From Leifsonia soli (GTDB lineage Bacteria > Actinomycetota > Actinomycetes > Actinomycetales > Microbacteriaceae), in contig NZ_JACCBJ010000001.1 in the NCBI RefSeq assembly GCF_013408745.1, positions 1,488,001 to 1,552,000 on the forward strand: 64,000 nucleotides of DNA. Direction: 5' to 3'. The notes beneath the pieces are model-generated. The model worked only from the letters and a program-made list of their open reading frames with translations, had not been told where the DNA came from and did no database searches. Shown piece after piece: positions 34,132 through 48,336 of the stretch. Positions within the stretch are counted from its first letter, which is position 1, and every line of letters starts with the position of its first letter. Made by a program: the position numbers and the translations under genes.

Positions 34132-35373
34132 TTAGGCGGAGAAGCCCAGCGCGCGCGAGATCACCATCAGCTGGACCTCGCTCGTGCCCTCGCCGATCTC
34201 CAGGATCTTCGAGTCGCGGTAGTGGCGCGCGACGGGGTTCTCGTTGAGGAATCCGTATCCGCCGAAGATCTGCGTGGCGTCGCGGGCGTTGTCCATGGCG
34301 GCCTCGCTGGAGACCAGCTTGGCGATGGACGCCTCCATCTTGAACGGCTTGCCGGCCATCAGCTTGTAGCAGGCGTCGTAGTAGGCGAGCCGGGCGGTGT
34401 GGACCCTGGCCTGCATCCGCGCGATCTTGAAGGCGATGTGCTGGTTGGAGCCGATGGGGCGGCCGAACACGTTCCGGCTCGCGGCGTAGCGGATCGCCTC
34501 CTCCAGGCAGCCCTGCGCCGCGCCGGTGCAGAGCGCGGCGAACGCCACCCGGCCCTCGTCGAGCGTCGCGACGAAGTTCGCGTATCCGCGACCGCGCTCC
34601 CCCAGCAGGTTAGCCTCGGGCACGTGCACGTCGGTGAGGGTCAGCGGGTGCGTGTCGGAGGTGTGCCAGCCGACCTTGTCGTACACGGGCTCCGCCACGA
34701 AGCCGGGCGTGCCGGTGGGGACGATGATCGCCGACAGCTCCTTCTTCACGGAGCCGTCCGCGCGCTTCTCCTCGCCCGTGACGGCCGTGATGGTGACCAG
34801 CCGCGTGATGTCGGAGCCGGAGTTGGTGATGAACTGCTTGGTGCCGTTGATCACCCACTCGCCGTCGCGCAGCTCGGCCGTCGTCTTGGTGCCGGACGCA
34901 TCGGAACCCGCCTCGGCCTCGGTGAGCCCGAAGCCGGCGAGCGCCTCGCCGCGCGCGAGCATCGGCAGCCACTCCTGCTTCTGCTCCTCGGTGCCGCTGC
35001 GGAAGATCGGCATGGCCCCAAGGCCGACGCCGGCCTCGAGGGTGACGCCGATCGACTGGTCGACGCGTCCCAGCTGCTCCACCGCGAGGCAGAGGGAGAG
35101 GTAGTCCTTGCCCTGGCCGCCGTACTCGACCGGGAAGGGGAGGCCGAACAGGCCCATCCGGCCCATCTCGGCGATGATGTCGTACGGGAGGCTGCGCTTG
35201 GTGTCGTACTCGTAGGCCGCGGGCGCGACGACGGTGTCGGCGAAGTCGCGCACCTCGTCGCGGAGGCGGCGCTGCTCGTCGGTGAGCGCGAAGCCGGCGA
35301 CATCGGTGTCGGCGGCCCCGGCGGCTCCGGCTCCGGCCGACGGGCCGGTGGGGCGGGTCATCTGCATGGTCAT
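34132..35373 (-). CDS. Acyl-CoA dehydrogenase, probably isovaleryl-CoA dehydrogenase
   Basis: FAD-dependent dehydrogenase of 413 residues. Conserved blocks are GLTEAEAGSD (FAD site), the ITNS loop, DEGRVAFAALCTGAAQG, IFGGYGFLNE and the EIGEGTSEVQL C-terminal motif. The mitochondrial isovaleryl-CoA dehydrogenase and Rv2500c (FadE19) are the closest contextual relatives. Substrate is inferred from position between the carboxylase and CoA-transferase genes. ATG 35373 lies 23 bp after the accA1 stop. Residues 1-28 are low-complexity. Confidence 0.9.
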   Translation of the reverse strand: MTMQMTRPTGPSAGAGAAGAADTDVAGFALTDEQRRLRDEVRDFADTVVAPAAYEYDTKRSLPYDIIAEMGRMGLFGLPFPVEYGGQGKDYLSLCLAVEQLGRVDQSIGVTLEAGVGLGAMPIFRSGTEEQKQEWLPMLARGEALAGFGLTEAEAGSDASGTKTTAELRDGEWVINGTKQFITNSGSDITRLVTITAVTGEEKRADGSVKKELSAIIVPTGTPGFVAEPVYDKVGWHTSDTHPLTLTDVHVPEANLLGERGRGYANFVATLDEGRVAFAALCTGAAQGCLEEAIRYAASRNVFGRPIGSNQHIAFKIARMQARVHTARLAYYDACYKLMAGKPFKMEASIAKLVSSEAAMDNARDATQIFGGYGFLNENPVARHYRDSKILEIGEGTSEVQLMVISRALGFSA

Positions 35374-35396
35374 GCGGGTCCTGTCTCTCGTGGTGA

Positions 35397-37553
<2,157 letters not shown>

Positions 37554-37557
37554 GCGA

Positions 37558-39165
37558 TCACATCCGGAAGAGCCCGAAGGCGGTGTCGGGCAGCGGAGAG
37601 CGGGAGACGACGTCGAGCGCCAGGCCCAGTACGGTACGGGTCTCGGCCGGATCGATCACCCCGTCGTCCCAGAGCCGGGCGGTCGAGTAGTACGGGTTGC
37701 CCTGCTCTTCGTACTGAGCGGCGATCGGGGCACGGAACGCGGCCTCGTCGCCGGAGGACCACTCCTCGCCGCGCGCCTCCAGCTGGTCGCGCTTGACGGT
37801 GGCGAGCACACTGGCCGCCTGCTGGCCGCCCATCACCGAGATGCGGGCGGCGGGCCACATCCAGAGGAAGCGCGGCGAGTAGGCCCGCCCGCACATGGAG
37901 TAGTTGCCGGCCCCGAAGGATCCTCCGATCACGACAGTGAGCTTCGGAACGCGAGCGGTCGCGACCGCGGTGACCATCTTGGCGCCGTTCTTGGCGATCC
38001 CGCCCGCCTCGTAGTCGCGGCCGACCATGAAGCCGGAGATGTTCTGCAGGAAGAGCAGCGGGATGCCGCGCTGATCGCACAGCTCGATGAAGTGCGCGCC
38101 CTTGAGCGCCGACTCGCTGAACAGCACGCCGTTGTTCGCGACGATGCCGACGGGGTGCCCGTGGATGTGGGCGAAGCCCGTCACGAGCGTCGTGCCGTAC
38201 TCGGGCTTGAACTCGTGGAAGCCGCTGCCGTCGACGATGCGGGCGATCACCTCGTGGACGTCGTAGGGCGCCTGCACGTCGACCGGGACGACGCCGTACA
38301 GCTCGGCCGGGTCCGCCGCGGGCTGGACCGTCTCCGCCACCGCCCAGGCGGGCGCGGCGGGCGGCGGGAGGGTCGCGACGATGTCGCGCACGATGGCGAG
38401 CGCGTGCTCGTCGTCCTCCGCGAGGTGGTCGACCACCCCCGAGGTGCGGGCGTGCAGGTCGCCGCCGCCGAGCTCCTCGGCGCTGACGATCTCGCCGATG
38501 GCCGCCTTCACGAGCGGAGGGCCGCCGAGGAAGATGGTGCCCTGGTTGCGGACGATCACCGTCTCGTCGCTCATCGCGGGCACGTACGCGCCGCCCGCGG
38601 TGCAGGAGCCGAGCACGGCCGCGATCTGCGGGATCTTCGCGGCCGAGAGCCGGGCCTGGTTGTAGAAGATGCGGCCGAAGTGGTCGCGATCCGGGAACAC
38701 CTCGTCCTGCATCGGCAGGAACGCGCCGCCCGAGTCGACCAGGTAGATGCAGGGCAGCCGGTTCTCCAGCGCGACCTCCTGCGCCCGCAGGTGCTTCTTC
38801 ACGGTCATCGGGTAGTAGGTGCCGCCCTTGACCGTCGCGTCGTTGCACACGACCATCACATGGCGTCCGGCCACCAGGCCGATCCCGGCGATGACGCCCG
38901 CCGCCGGGCTCTCGTCGTCGTACATCCCGGTCGCCGCCAGTGGCGCCAGCTCGAGGAACGGGCTGCCCTCGTCGAGGAGGGCGTCGATGCGGTCGCGCGG
39001 GAGCAGCTTCCCGCGGGCGACGTGGCGCTCGCGGGCGCGCTCCGGGCCTCCGGCGGCCGCGACGGCCAGCCGCCTCCGCAGATCGGCGACGAGCTCGCGC
39101 TGGGCGGCGTCGTTCTGCTCGAACCGGGCATCCGTCGCGGACGCCTCACTGGTCAGGGTCGGCAT
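37558..39165 (-). CDS. accD1: Acyl-CoA (3-methylcrotonyl-CoA) carboxylase, beta subunit
   Basis: A 535-residue carboxyltransferase with two crotonase-like halves. Motifs include [65 protein letters not shown] and [16 protein letters not shown], as in MccB/AccD1. The GGSFGAGN and [14 protein letters not shown] patterns favour methylcrotonyl-CoA over propionyl-CoA. It is the first gene of the catabolic operon and is divergent from a TetR gene, with a doubled palindrome between. Confidence 0.94.
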   Translation of the reverse strand: MPTLTSEASATDARFEQNDAAQRELVADLRRRLAVAAAGGPERARERHVARGKLLPRDRIDALLDEGSPFLELAPLAATGMYDDESPAAGVIAGIGLVAGRHVMVVCNDATVKGGTYYPMTVKKHLRAQEVALENRLPCIYLVDSGGAFLPMQDEVFPDRDHFGRIFYNQARLSAAKIPQIAAVLGSCTAGGAYVPAMSDETVIVRNQGTIFLGGPPLVKAAIGEIVSAEELGGGDLHARTSGVVDHLAEDDEHALAIVRDIVATLPPPAAPAWAVAETVQPAADPAELYGVVPVDVQAPYDVHEVIARIVDGSGFHEFKPEYGTTLVTGFAHIHGHPVGIVANNGVLFSESALKGAHFIELCDQRGIPLLFLQNISGFMVGRDYEAGGIAKNGAKMVTAVATARVPKLTVVIGGSFGAGNYSMCGRAYSPRFLWMWPAARISVMGGQQAASVLATVKRDQLEARGEEWSSGDEAAFRAPIAAQYEEQGNPYYSTARLWDDGVIDPAETRTVLGLALDVVSRSPLPDTAFGLFRM

Positions 39166-39194
39166 GCTGCTCCATATGTCGTCGTCGACATCCG

Positions 39195-39238
39195 GTTAGT
39201 GGTCACTAACTCGGTTTTTAGGTTAGTGTTCATTAACC
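39195..39238. promoter_or_regulatory. Doubled operator between accD1 and the TetR gene
   Basis: GTTAGTGGTCACTAAC (39195-39210) is a perfect inverted repeat with 7-bp arms, and GGTTAGTGTTCATTAACC (39221-39238) is a second copy with one mismatch. Both match the pattern GTTAGTG-N2-CA(C/T)TAAC, with centres about 27 bp apart. The AT-rich spacer holds likely promoter elements. Binding by the adjacent TetR regulator is inferred. Confidence 0.75.
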
Positions 39239-39285
39239 GAAAAGTCCAGCGTCGCCGACCGGGCGGCCCGACCCCATCGAGGACG

Positions 39286-39909
39286 ATGACCCAGCCGAGC
39301 CCCGCCGCTCCCCTCGAGCGGCCGACGCAGCGCAGCCAGGCCAAGGCCGACCGCCGCGCGGCGCTGCTCGACGCCGCGGCCACCCTGTTCGCCGAGCGCG
39401 GCTTCAACGGCGTGTCGATCGAAGACCTCGGAGCCGCCGTCGGCGTGAGCGGACCGGCGGTGTACCGGCACTTCTCGTCGAAGCAGGCCGTGCTCGGAGC
39501 GCTCCTGATCGGAGTCAGCGAGCGCCTGCTCGCCGGCGGTCAGGCGGTCGAGGAGGCCGCGACGGATGCCGCGACGGCGCTGCGCGCGCTGATCGGATTC
39601 CACATCGACTTCGCGCTCGGCGAGCCCGACACCATCCGCGTCCAGGACCGCGACCTCGACGCGCTCGACGACGACGCCCGCCGCCAGGTCCGCCGGCTCC
39701 AGCGCCGCTACGTCGAGGTGTGGATGGGCGTGCTCGGCGCCCTGCAGCCCGCTCTCGCCGACGACGAGCTGCGCGTGCGCGTGCAAGGCACCTTCGGCCT
39801 CCTCAACTCGACGCCGCACACCGCGCGCGTCGGCGCGCTGCACGTCGCCCCCGGGGTCGTGCGCCCTGTCCTGGAGCGCATGGCCTGGGCGGCTCTCACC
39901 TCCGCCTGA
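39286..39909 (+). CDS. TetR-family regulator of the catabolic operon (BkaR-like)
   Basis: A 207-residue TetR regulator whose HTH domain is ALLDAAATLFAERGFNGVSIEDLG, with the recognition helix VSGPAVYRHFSSK. It is divergent from accD1 across a doubled palindrome, like Rv2506/BkaR beside the mycobacterial cluster. ATG 39286 is chosen; the first about 20 residues are probably disordered. The effector is likely an acyl-CoA intermediate, but that is inference. The downstream side ends at a convergent penicillin-acylase gene. Confidence 0.9.
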   Translation: MTQPSPAAPLERPTQRSQAKADRRAALLDAAATLFAERGFNGVSIEDLGAAVGVSGPAVYRHFSSKQAVLGALLIGVSERLLAGGQAVEEAATDAATALRALIGFHIDFALGEPDTIRVQDRDLDALDDDARRQVRRLQRRYVEVWMGVLGALQPALADDELRVRVQGTFGLLNSTPHTARVGALHVAPGVVRPVLERMAWAALTSA

Positions 39910-39924
39910 GCGGCATCCCCCGCC

Positions 39925-39984
39925 GCCATTCGTGACGAATGCGCGCCGTTCGGCACGAATGCGGCGCATTCGGCACGAATCGTC
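39925..39984. repeat. 20-bp tandem repeat, three units, between convergent genes
   Basis: Three consecutive 20-bp units start at 39925, 39945 and 39965, each with the core TTCG-G/T-G/A-CACGAAT or a close variant and an internal inverted repeat ATTCGTGACGAAT. They fill the gap between the convergent TetR and penicillin-acylase genes. Confidence 0.75.
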
Positions 39985-39989
39985 GCGCG

Positions 39990-42599
<2,610 letters not shown>

Positions 42600-42639
42600 A
42601 TCGCTCCTTCGTCGGCCGGTGCCGCGTCTCCGATGACGT

Positions 42640-42696
42640 CGAGTCGTGACCAGATGTCCGAATCCGGACCGAATGGTGACATCAGATCACGACTCG
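42640..42696. repeat. Intergenic palindrome downstream of gltA (family B)
   Basis: Arms CGAGTCGTGACCAGATGTC (42640-42658) and the near-inverse (42678-42696) match at 17 of 19 positions. The minus strand aligns at about 73% over 44 bases with the palindrome at 2504-2570. It lies between the gltA stop and the penicillin-acylase start. Confidence 0.75.
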
Positions 42697-42712
42697 GTGC
42701 CGGACGCACGGT

Positions 42713-44041
<1,329 letters not shown>

Positions 44042-44198
44042 AACGCCTCCTGGTGGGTTAGTCGCCCATATGGGTGGTCAAAGGTGCGCGCCGATCGTGG
44101 CAGCGCTGCCCGGCGCCGTCCGCTCGACAGGCCGTGCCGGTACAGCCTAACGAACGCCGGCGACAACTGCGGCATCGGGCAAAGGCCGCCCGGACCCC

Positions 44199-45317
44199 TT
44201 AGAGGTTGTCTCCAAAGGATCGCAGGCGTTCCGCCGCGGCGGCCACGCGCTCGTCCGTCGCCGTGAGCGACAGCCGCACGTGCTCCGGGTAGACGTCTCC
44301 GTAGAAGTGGCCGGGGCCGGCGAGGATGCCGAGGTCGGCGAGCCGTCCGATGCTCTCCCAGGCGTCGCGTCCCTCGGTCGCCCACAGGTAGAGCCCGCCC
44401 TCGCTGCGGTCGATCCGGAACCCCGCCGCTTCGAGCGCCGGCTTCAGCTGCTCGCGGCGCGCGCGGTACCGCGCCTTCTGCGCCTCCACGTGCTGCTCGT
44501 CGCCGAGCGCGGCGACCATGGCGGCCTGCAGCGGCGCGGGAAGCATGAGTCCGGCGTGCTTCCGGACGTTGACCAGCCGCGCCACCACTGTGCGGCAGCC
44601 CGCGACGAAGGCGGCGCGGTAGCCGGCCAGGTTGGACTGCTTGCTGAGGGAGTAGACGGCCAGGATGTCGCGGCGGTCCTGCCCGATCACCCGTGGGTCG
44701 AGGATGCTCGGGACGCGCTCCGCATCCCACGGCGCCTCCCAGCCCAGCTCGGCGTAGCACTCGTCGCTCGCGAGGTAGGCGCCGAGCTCGCGGGCGCGGG
44801 CGACCGCGGCGCGCAGCTCGTCGACCGAGAGGATGCGGCCGTCCGGGTTGCCCGGCGAGTTCAGCCAGATCAGCCGCGTGCCCTCTGGCCACTCGGCCGG
44901 GTCGTCGCTCGCGACGGCGGTCGCTCCGGCCATCGCGGCGCCGATCGCGTACGTGGGGTAGGCGGCGCGCGGGTGCACGACGATGTCGCCGTCGCCGAGC
45001 CCGAGCATGAACGGCAGCAGCGCGACCAGCTCCTTCGAGCCGATGGTCGGCAGCACGTTCTCGACCGTCAGCCCGGGAACGCCGCGCCTGCGTTCGAACC
45101 AGTCGACGATCGCCTCGCGCAATGCGGGCGTCCCGACGGTCTGCGGGTAGGCGTGCGCGTCGGTCGCGGCGGCGAGCGCCTCACGGATGAGATCGGGCGT
45201 CGGGTCGACCGGCGACCCGATCGACAGGTCCACCAGGCCGCCGGGATGCGACCGCGCCCGCTGGGCGTACGGCGCCATCTGGTCCCACGGGTAGTCCGGG
45301 AGCTCCTGCAGCGCCAC
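44199..45317 (-). CDS. dapC: Succinyldiaminopimelate transaminase
   Basis: PLP aminotransferase of the lysine/DAP succinylase route, 372 residues. It opens ALQELPDYPWDQMAPYAQRA, the signature of actinobacterial DapC, followed by VDLSIGSPVDPTPDLI, and has the PLP lysine in YSLSKQSNLAGYR and SDECYAELGWE. It lies 32 bp downstream of a ferredoxin gene, the usual fdxA-dapC pair in Actinobacteria, and 157 bp before gltA. GTG 45317 follows GAAGGAG. Confidence 0.93.
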   Translation of the reverse strand: MALQELPDYPWDQMAPYAQRARSHPGGLVDLSIGSPVDPTPDLIREALAAATDAHAYPQTVGTPALREAIVDWFERRRGVPGLTVENVLPTIGSKELVALLPFMLGLGDGDIVVHPRAAYPTYAIGAAMAGATAVASDDPAEWPEGTRLIWLNSPGNPDGRILSVDELRAAVARARELGAYLASDECYAELGWEAPWDAERVPSILDPRVIGQDRRDILAVYSLSKQSNLAGYRAAFVAGCRTVVARLVNVRKHAGLMLPAPLQAAMVAALGDEQHVEAQKARYRARREQLKPALEAAGFRIDRSEGGLYLWATEGRDAWESIGRLADLGILAGPGHFYGDVYPEHVRLSLTATDERVAAAAERLRSFGDNL

Positions 45318-45349
45318 GTCAGCGCTCCTTCGTCATCGGTGCGCCGGGG

Positions 45350-45670
45350 TCAGTGCGCCTGCGGCGGCAGCGCGGCGATCAGCGGGTGGTCCTTGGAGAT
45401 CACGCCCACCTTCGACGCTCCGCCGGGCGAGCCGATGTCGTCGAAGAACTCCACGTTCGCGCGGTAGTAGTCCTTCCACTCCTCGGGCAGGTCGTCCTCG
45501 TAGTAGATCGCCTCGACCGGGCAGACCGGCTCGCAGGCGCCGCAGTCGACGCACTCGTCGGGGTGGATGTACAGCGACCGTTCGCCCTCGTAGATGCAGT
45601 CGACCGGACACTCGTCGATACAGGCCCTGTCCTTCACATCGACGCACGGGAGAGCGATGACATAGGTCAC
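45350..45670 (-). CDS. fdxA: 7Fe-type ferredoxin
   Basis: A 106-residue ferredoxin carrying one 3Fe-4S and one 4Fe-4S cluster. The N-terminal cysteines are in LPCVDVKDRACIDECPVDCIY and the second cluster in DECVDCGACEPVCPVEAIYY, which match FdxA of mycobacteria. GTG 45670 has GAAGGG 13 bases upstream. It forms the first gene of the fdxA-dapC unit. Electron partner unknown. Confidence 0.95.
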   Translation of the reverse strand: MTYVIALPCVDVKDRACIDECPVDCIYEGERSLYIHPDECVDCGACEPVCPVEAIYYEDDLPEEWKDYYRANVEFFDDIGSPGGASKVGVISKDHPLIAALPPQAH

Positions 45671-45704
45671 AGTGGATCGGATCCCTTCAGGTGGAGCTGT
45701 CCCT

Positions 45705-46085
45705 CTAGCTTAGGCCGTCGCGGGCGGGCTGCCGGGTCTTCACGTCGGGCCACGCGATCACGACGGCCGCGATCAGGATGGGGCCGACCAGCCAGACCTG
45801 TCCGGCGAGGTCGTTCTGGATGAGCACGGAGCCCCCGGCGCTCTGCTGCGCGAACACGAGGATCACGGCGATGCAGCCGAGCGCCGCCAGCAGCGCGGGC
45901 AGCCGGCTGGGGCCGAGGAGCCGCAGACCGACGAGCAGCGCCGTGAAGGCCAGGAGCGAGCCGATCAGACCGAGCGGGATGGCGATCCCCCAGGTCACGG
46001 AGTACTGGTGGGCGATCGTCCCGATCGCCCCGAAGACCGCCCCCGCCAGCACGAGGAGGATGGCGCTGACGATCCGGCTGAGCAT
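45705..46085 (-). CDS. Small four-helix membrane protein
   Basis: A 126-residue integral membrane protein with four predicted helices, about 4-27, 31-57, 63-80 and 92-112. No motif of known function is visible; its style recalls the small DUF6113-type membrane proteins of Actinobacteria, which is not certain. It is upstream of fdxA-dapC on the same strand and divergent from efeU, with about 100 bp and an iron box between. Regulation together with efeU is possible but unproved. Confidence 0.65.
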   Translation of the reverse strand: MLSRIVSAILLVLAGAVFGAIGTIAHQYSVTWGIAIPLGLIGSLLAFTALLVGLRLLGPSRLPALLAALGCIAVILVFAQQSAGGSVLIQNDLAGQVWLVGPILIAAVVIAWPDVKTRQPARDGLS

Positions 46086-46134
46086 CCTCGCATCCTATCT
46101 GGACAGTTCCAGGAGCGTGCTCTACGCTCGGTTG

Positions 46135-46152
46135 GGTAAGGTTAGCCTTACC
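46135..46152. promoter_or_regulatory. IdeR/DtxR-type iron box upstream of efeU
   Basis: GGTAAGGTTAGCCTTACC has 7-bp inverted arms around TTAG and matches the IdeR/DtxR consensus TTAGGTTAGGCTAACCTAA closely. It lies 34 bp before the efeU start and also in front of the divergent membrane protein gene. Confidence 0.85.
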
Positions 46153-46185
46153 AATCATCATCCCCTCCCCCGACGAAGGTCCCCC

Positions 46186-47046
46186 GTGCTCGCGAACTAC
46201 CTGATCGGCCTCCGCGAAGGCCTCGAGATGGCGCTCATCGTCACCATCCTGGTGGCCTACGTGGTCAAACTCGGCCGCACCGACGTTCTGTCCAAACTCT
46301 GGATCGGCGTCGGCATCGCGCTCGTCGTCCCGCTCGGCATCGGGGCCGTCCTCACCTGGGGCCCGTACGGCATGAGCTTCCAGGCGCAGGAGATCCTGGG
46401 CGGCTCGCTCTCGCTGGTCGCGGTCGGGTTCGTCACCTGGATGGTGTTCTGGATGGGCAAGACCGCCCGCAGCATGAAGTCCACCCTCCACTCCCGGCTC
46501 GACTCGGCCCTCGTCGGCGCGGGCTGGGGCGTCGTCGTGCTCGCCATGCTCAGCGTCGGGCGCGAAGGGATCGAGACCTCGCTGTTCGTCTGGGCCACCG
46601 TCGCCAGCACCGGCGGCAGCTGGGAGCCCGCGGTCGGCGCCCTGCTCGGCATCGCCACCGCCGCGGTGATCGGCTTCCTGCTCTACCGCGGCATGGTGAA
46701 GATCAACCTCGGCCGGTTCTTCACCTGGACCGGCGCCTTCCTCATCCTGGTCGCCGCCGGCGTTCTCGCCTACGGCCTCGGAGACCTGCAGGAGGCCGGG
46801 CTGCTCCCCGGCGGCGGCGTCCACGCGTACGACATCAGCCGGGCGATCCCCGCCTCCAGCTGGTACGGCACGCTCGCCGCGGGCATCCTCAACTTCAACC
46901 CGTCGCCGACCGCCCTCCAGGTCGCGGCGTGGTTCATCTACCTCGCGGTGGTCGGGTACTTCTACATCCGCCAGCACCGCTCCGCGAAACGGCCGGCTCC
47001 GACGCCGACCGCGGCCGCAGCGCCGCACGCGCCGATCCCGTCCTGA
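46186..47046 (+). CDS. efeU: Ferrous iron permease EfeU (FTR1 family)
   Basis: A 286-residue membrane permease of the Ftr1p/EfeU iron transporter family. Two REGxE iron-binding motifs are present, REGLEMALIV near residue 9 and GREGIETSLF near the middle, with about seven helices. GTG 46186 with GAAGG upstream places the first motif at the N-terminus, as in the family; the longer upstream frame is not supported. It heads the efeU-efeO-efeB operon under the iron box. Confidence 0.93.
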   Translation: MLANYLIGLREGLEMALIVTILVAYVVKLGRTDVLSKLWIGVGIALVVPLGIGAVLTWGPYGMSFQAQEILGGSLSLVAVGFVTWMVFWMGKTARSMKSTLHSRLDSALVGAGWGVVVLAMLSVGREGIETSLFVWATVASTGGSWEPAVGALLGIATAAVIGFLLYRGMVKINLGRFFTWTGAFLILVAAGVLAYGLGDLQEAGLLPGGGVHAYDISRAIPASSWYGTLAAGILNFNPSPTALQVAAWFIYLAVVGYFYIRQHRSAKRPAPTPTAAAAPHAPIPS

Positions 47047-47108
47047 TCCCCCTTTCCAGCCCCGTTCCCGACCCCTCGCCGCCCCACGAGAGAAAGCACA
47101 GCACACCC

Positions 47109-48332
47109 ATGCCCCGATCGCGCCAGGCGACCACCCGCACGCCCGTCTCCCGTCCGGCCCGCCGCCGCCTCACGGCCGCCGCCGGCTCCCTCGCCGGAAC
47201 CGCCGCCCTCGCCGTCGCGCTGACCGGCTGCGTGCCGAACCAGGCCACCGCCTCGGATGAGGCCATCGCGGTCACGCTGAGCGACGACACGTGCACGGTC
47301 TCCACCAACACCGCGAAGGCGGGACCGATCACGTTCCAGGTGACCAACACCGGCACCGACGTGAACGAGTTCGAGCTGCTGGCCACCGACAAGCTGCGGA
47401 TCGTCGGCGAGAAGGAGAACATCGGCCCGGGCACGACCGTCAACTACGTCGTGCAGCTGGCCGAGGGCGACTACTTCTCGGCGTGCCGCGTCGGGATGGT
47501 GGGCGAGCCGGCGCACGTCGCGAAGTTCACCGTGGCGCCGGGCTCCGGCACGACCGTCTCGCAGAGCGAGAGCAAGCAGGTCGCCCAGGCCGTCGCCAAC
47601 TACGCCGGCTACGTGAAGGATCAGTCCGGCGCGCTGCTGACCGCCACCAAGACGTTCGCCGCCGCCTACGCGGGCGGGGACGACGCGGCCGCCCGCGCGC
47701 AGTACGCCGCGGCACGCTCCTTCTACGAGCGCATCGAGCCCACCGCCGAGCAGTTCGGCGACCTCGACCCGGCGCTCGACCTGCGCGAGGCCGACCTGGC
47801 CGAGGGCCAGGAGTGGACGGGCTGGCACCGTATCGAGAAGGACCTGTGGGCTCCCGCCGGCTACACGCCGTCCGACGCCGCCACGCGCACGCAGCTCGCC
47901 GACAAGCTCGTCACCGACACCCAGCGCCTGTACGACCTCGTGCACGCCAAGGACTTCACCCTCACGATCGACCAGATCTCCAACGGCGCCATCGGCCTGA
48001 TGGAGGAGGTCGCCGGGTCGAAGATCACCGGTGAGGAGGAGGCCTTCTCGCACACCGATCTGCAGGACTTCCAGGCGAACCTCGAGGGCGCCCAGGTGGC
48101 GTACGGCGTCGTCCGCGACATCGCCGAGCAGAAGGGCAGCAGCGGCAAGGATGTCGTCGCCAAGCTCGACGGCGAGTTCCGGACCATCGAGAAGACGCTC
48201 GCGCAGTACCGCTCCGGGGACGGCTTCGTCAGCTACACGGAGCTCAGCACCGAGCAGGTGAAGGAGCTCTCCGACCAGGTCAACGCGCTCAGCGAGCCGC
48301 TCAGCCACCTGACCTCGATCATCGTCAAGTAG
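47109..48332 (+). CDS. efeO: EfeO iron-uptake lipoprotein (cupredoxin and M75 domains)
   Basis: A 407-residue exported iron-binding component. A signal peptide ends with the lipobox ALTGC (Cys41), so the protein is membrane-anchored outside. An N-terminal cupredoxin-like domain (about 50-150) precedes the M75/imelysin-like domain, which has the HxxxE motif in GWHRIEKDLW. The lipoprotein form is the actinobacterial type rather than the periplasmic one of Escherichia coli. It lies 62 bp after efeU and 4 bp before efeB. Confidence 0.93.
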   Translation: MPRSRQATTRTPVSRPARRRLTAAAGSLAGTAALAVALTGCVPNQATASDEAIAVTLSDDTCTVSTNTAKAGPITFQVTNTGTDVNEFELLATDKLRIVGEKENIGPGTTVNYVVQLAEGDYFSACRVGMVGEPAHVAKFTVAPGSGTTVSQSESKQVAQAVANYAGYVKDQSGALLTATKTFAAAYAGGDDAAARAQYAAARSFYERIEPTAEQFGDLDPALDLREADLAEGQEWTGWHRIEKDLWAPAGYTPSDAATRTQLADKLVTDTQRLYDLVHAKDFTLTIDQISNGAIGLMEEVAGSKITGEEEAFSHTDLQDFQANLEGAQVAYGVVRDIAEQKGSSGKDVVAKLDGEFRTIEKTLAQYRSGDGFVSYTELSTEQVKELSDQVNALSEPLSHLTSIIVK

Positions 48333-48336
48333 TCAC

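Noticed and set aside
44065..44074. CCCATATGGG palindrome upstream of gltA as an operator
   Set aside because: Ten bases of symmetry are expected by chance at this frequency and no second copy is near; kept only as a remark in the gltA entry.
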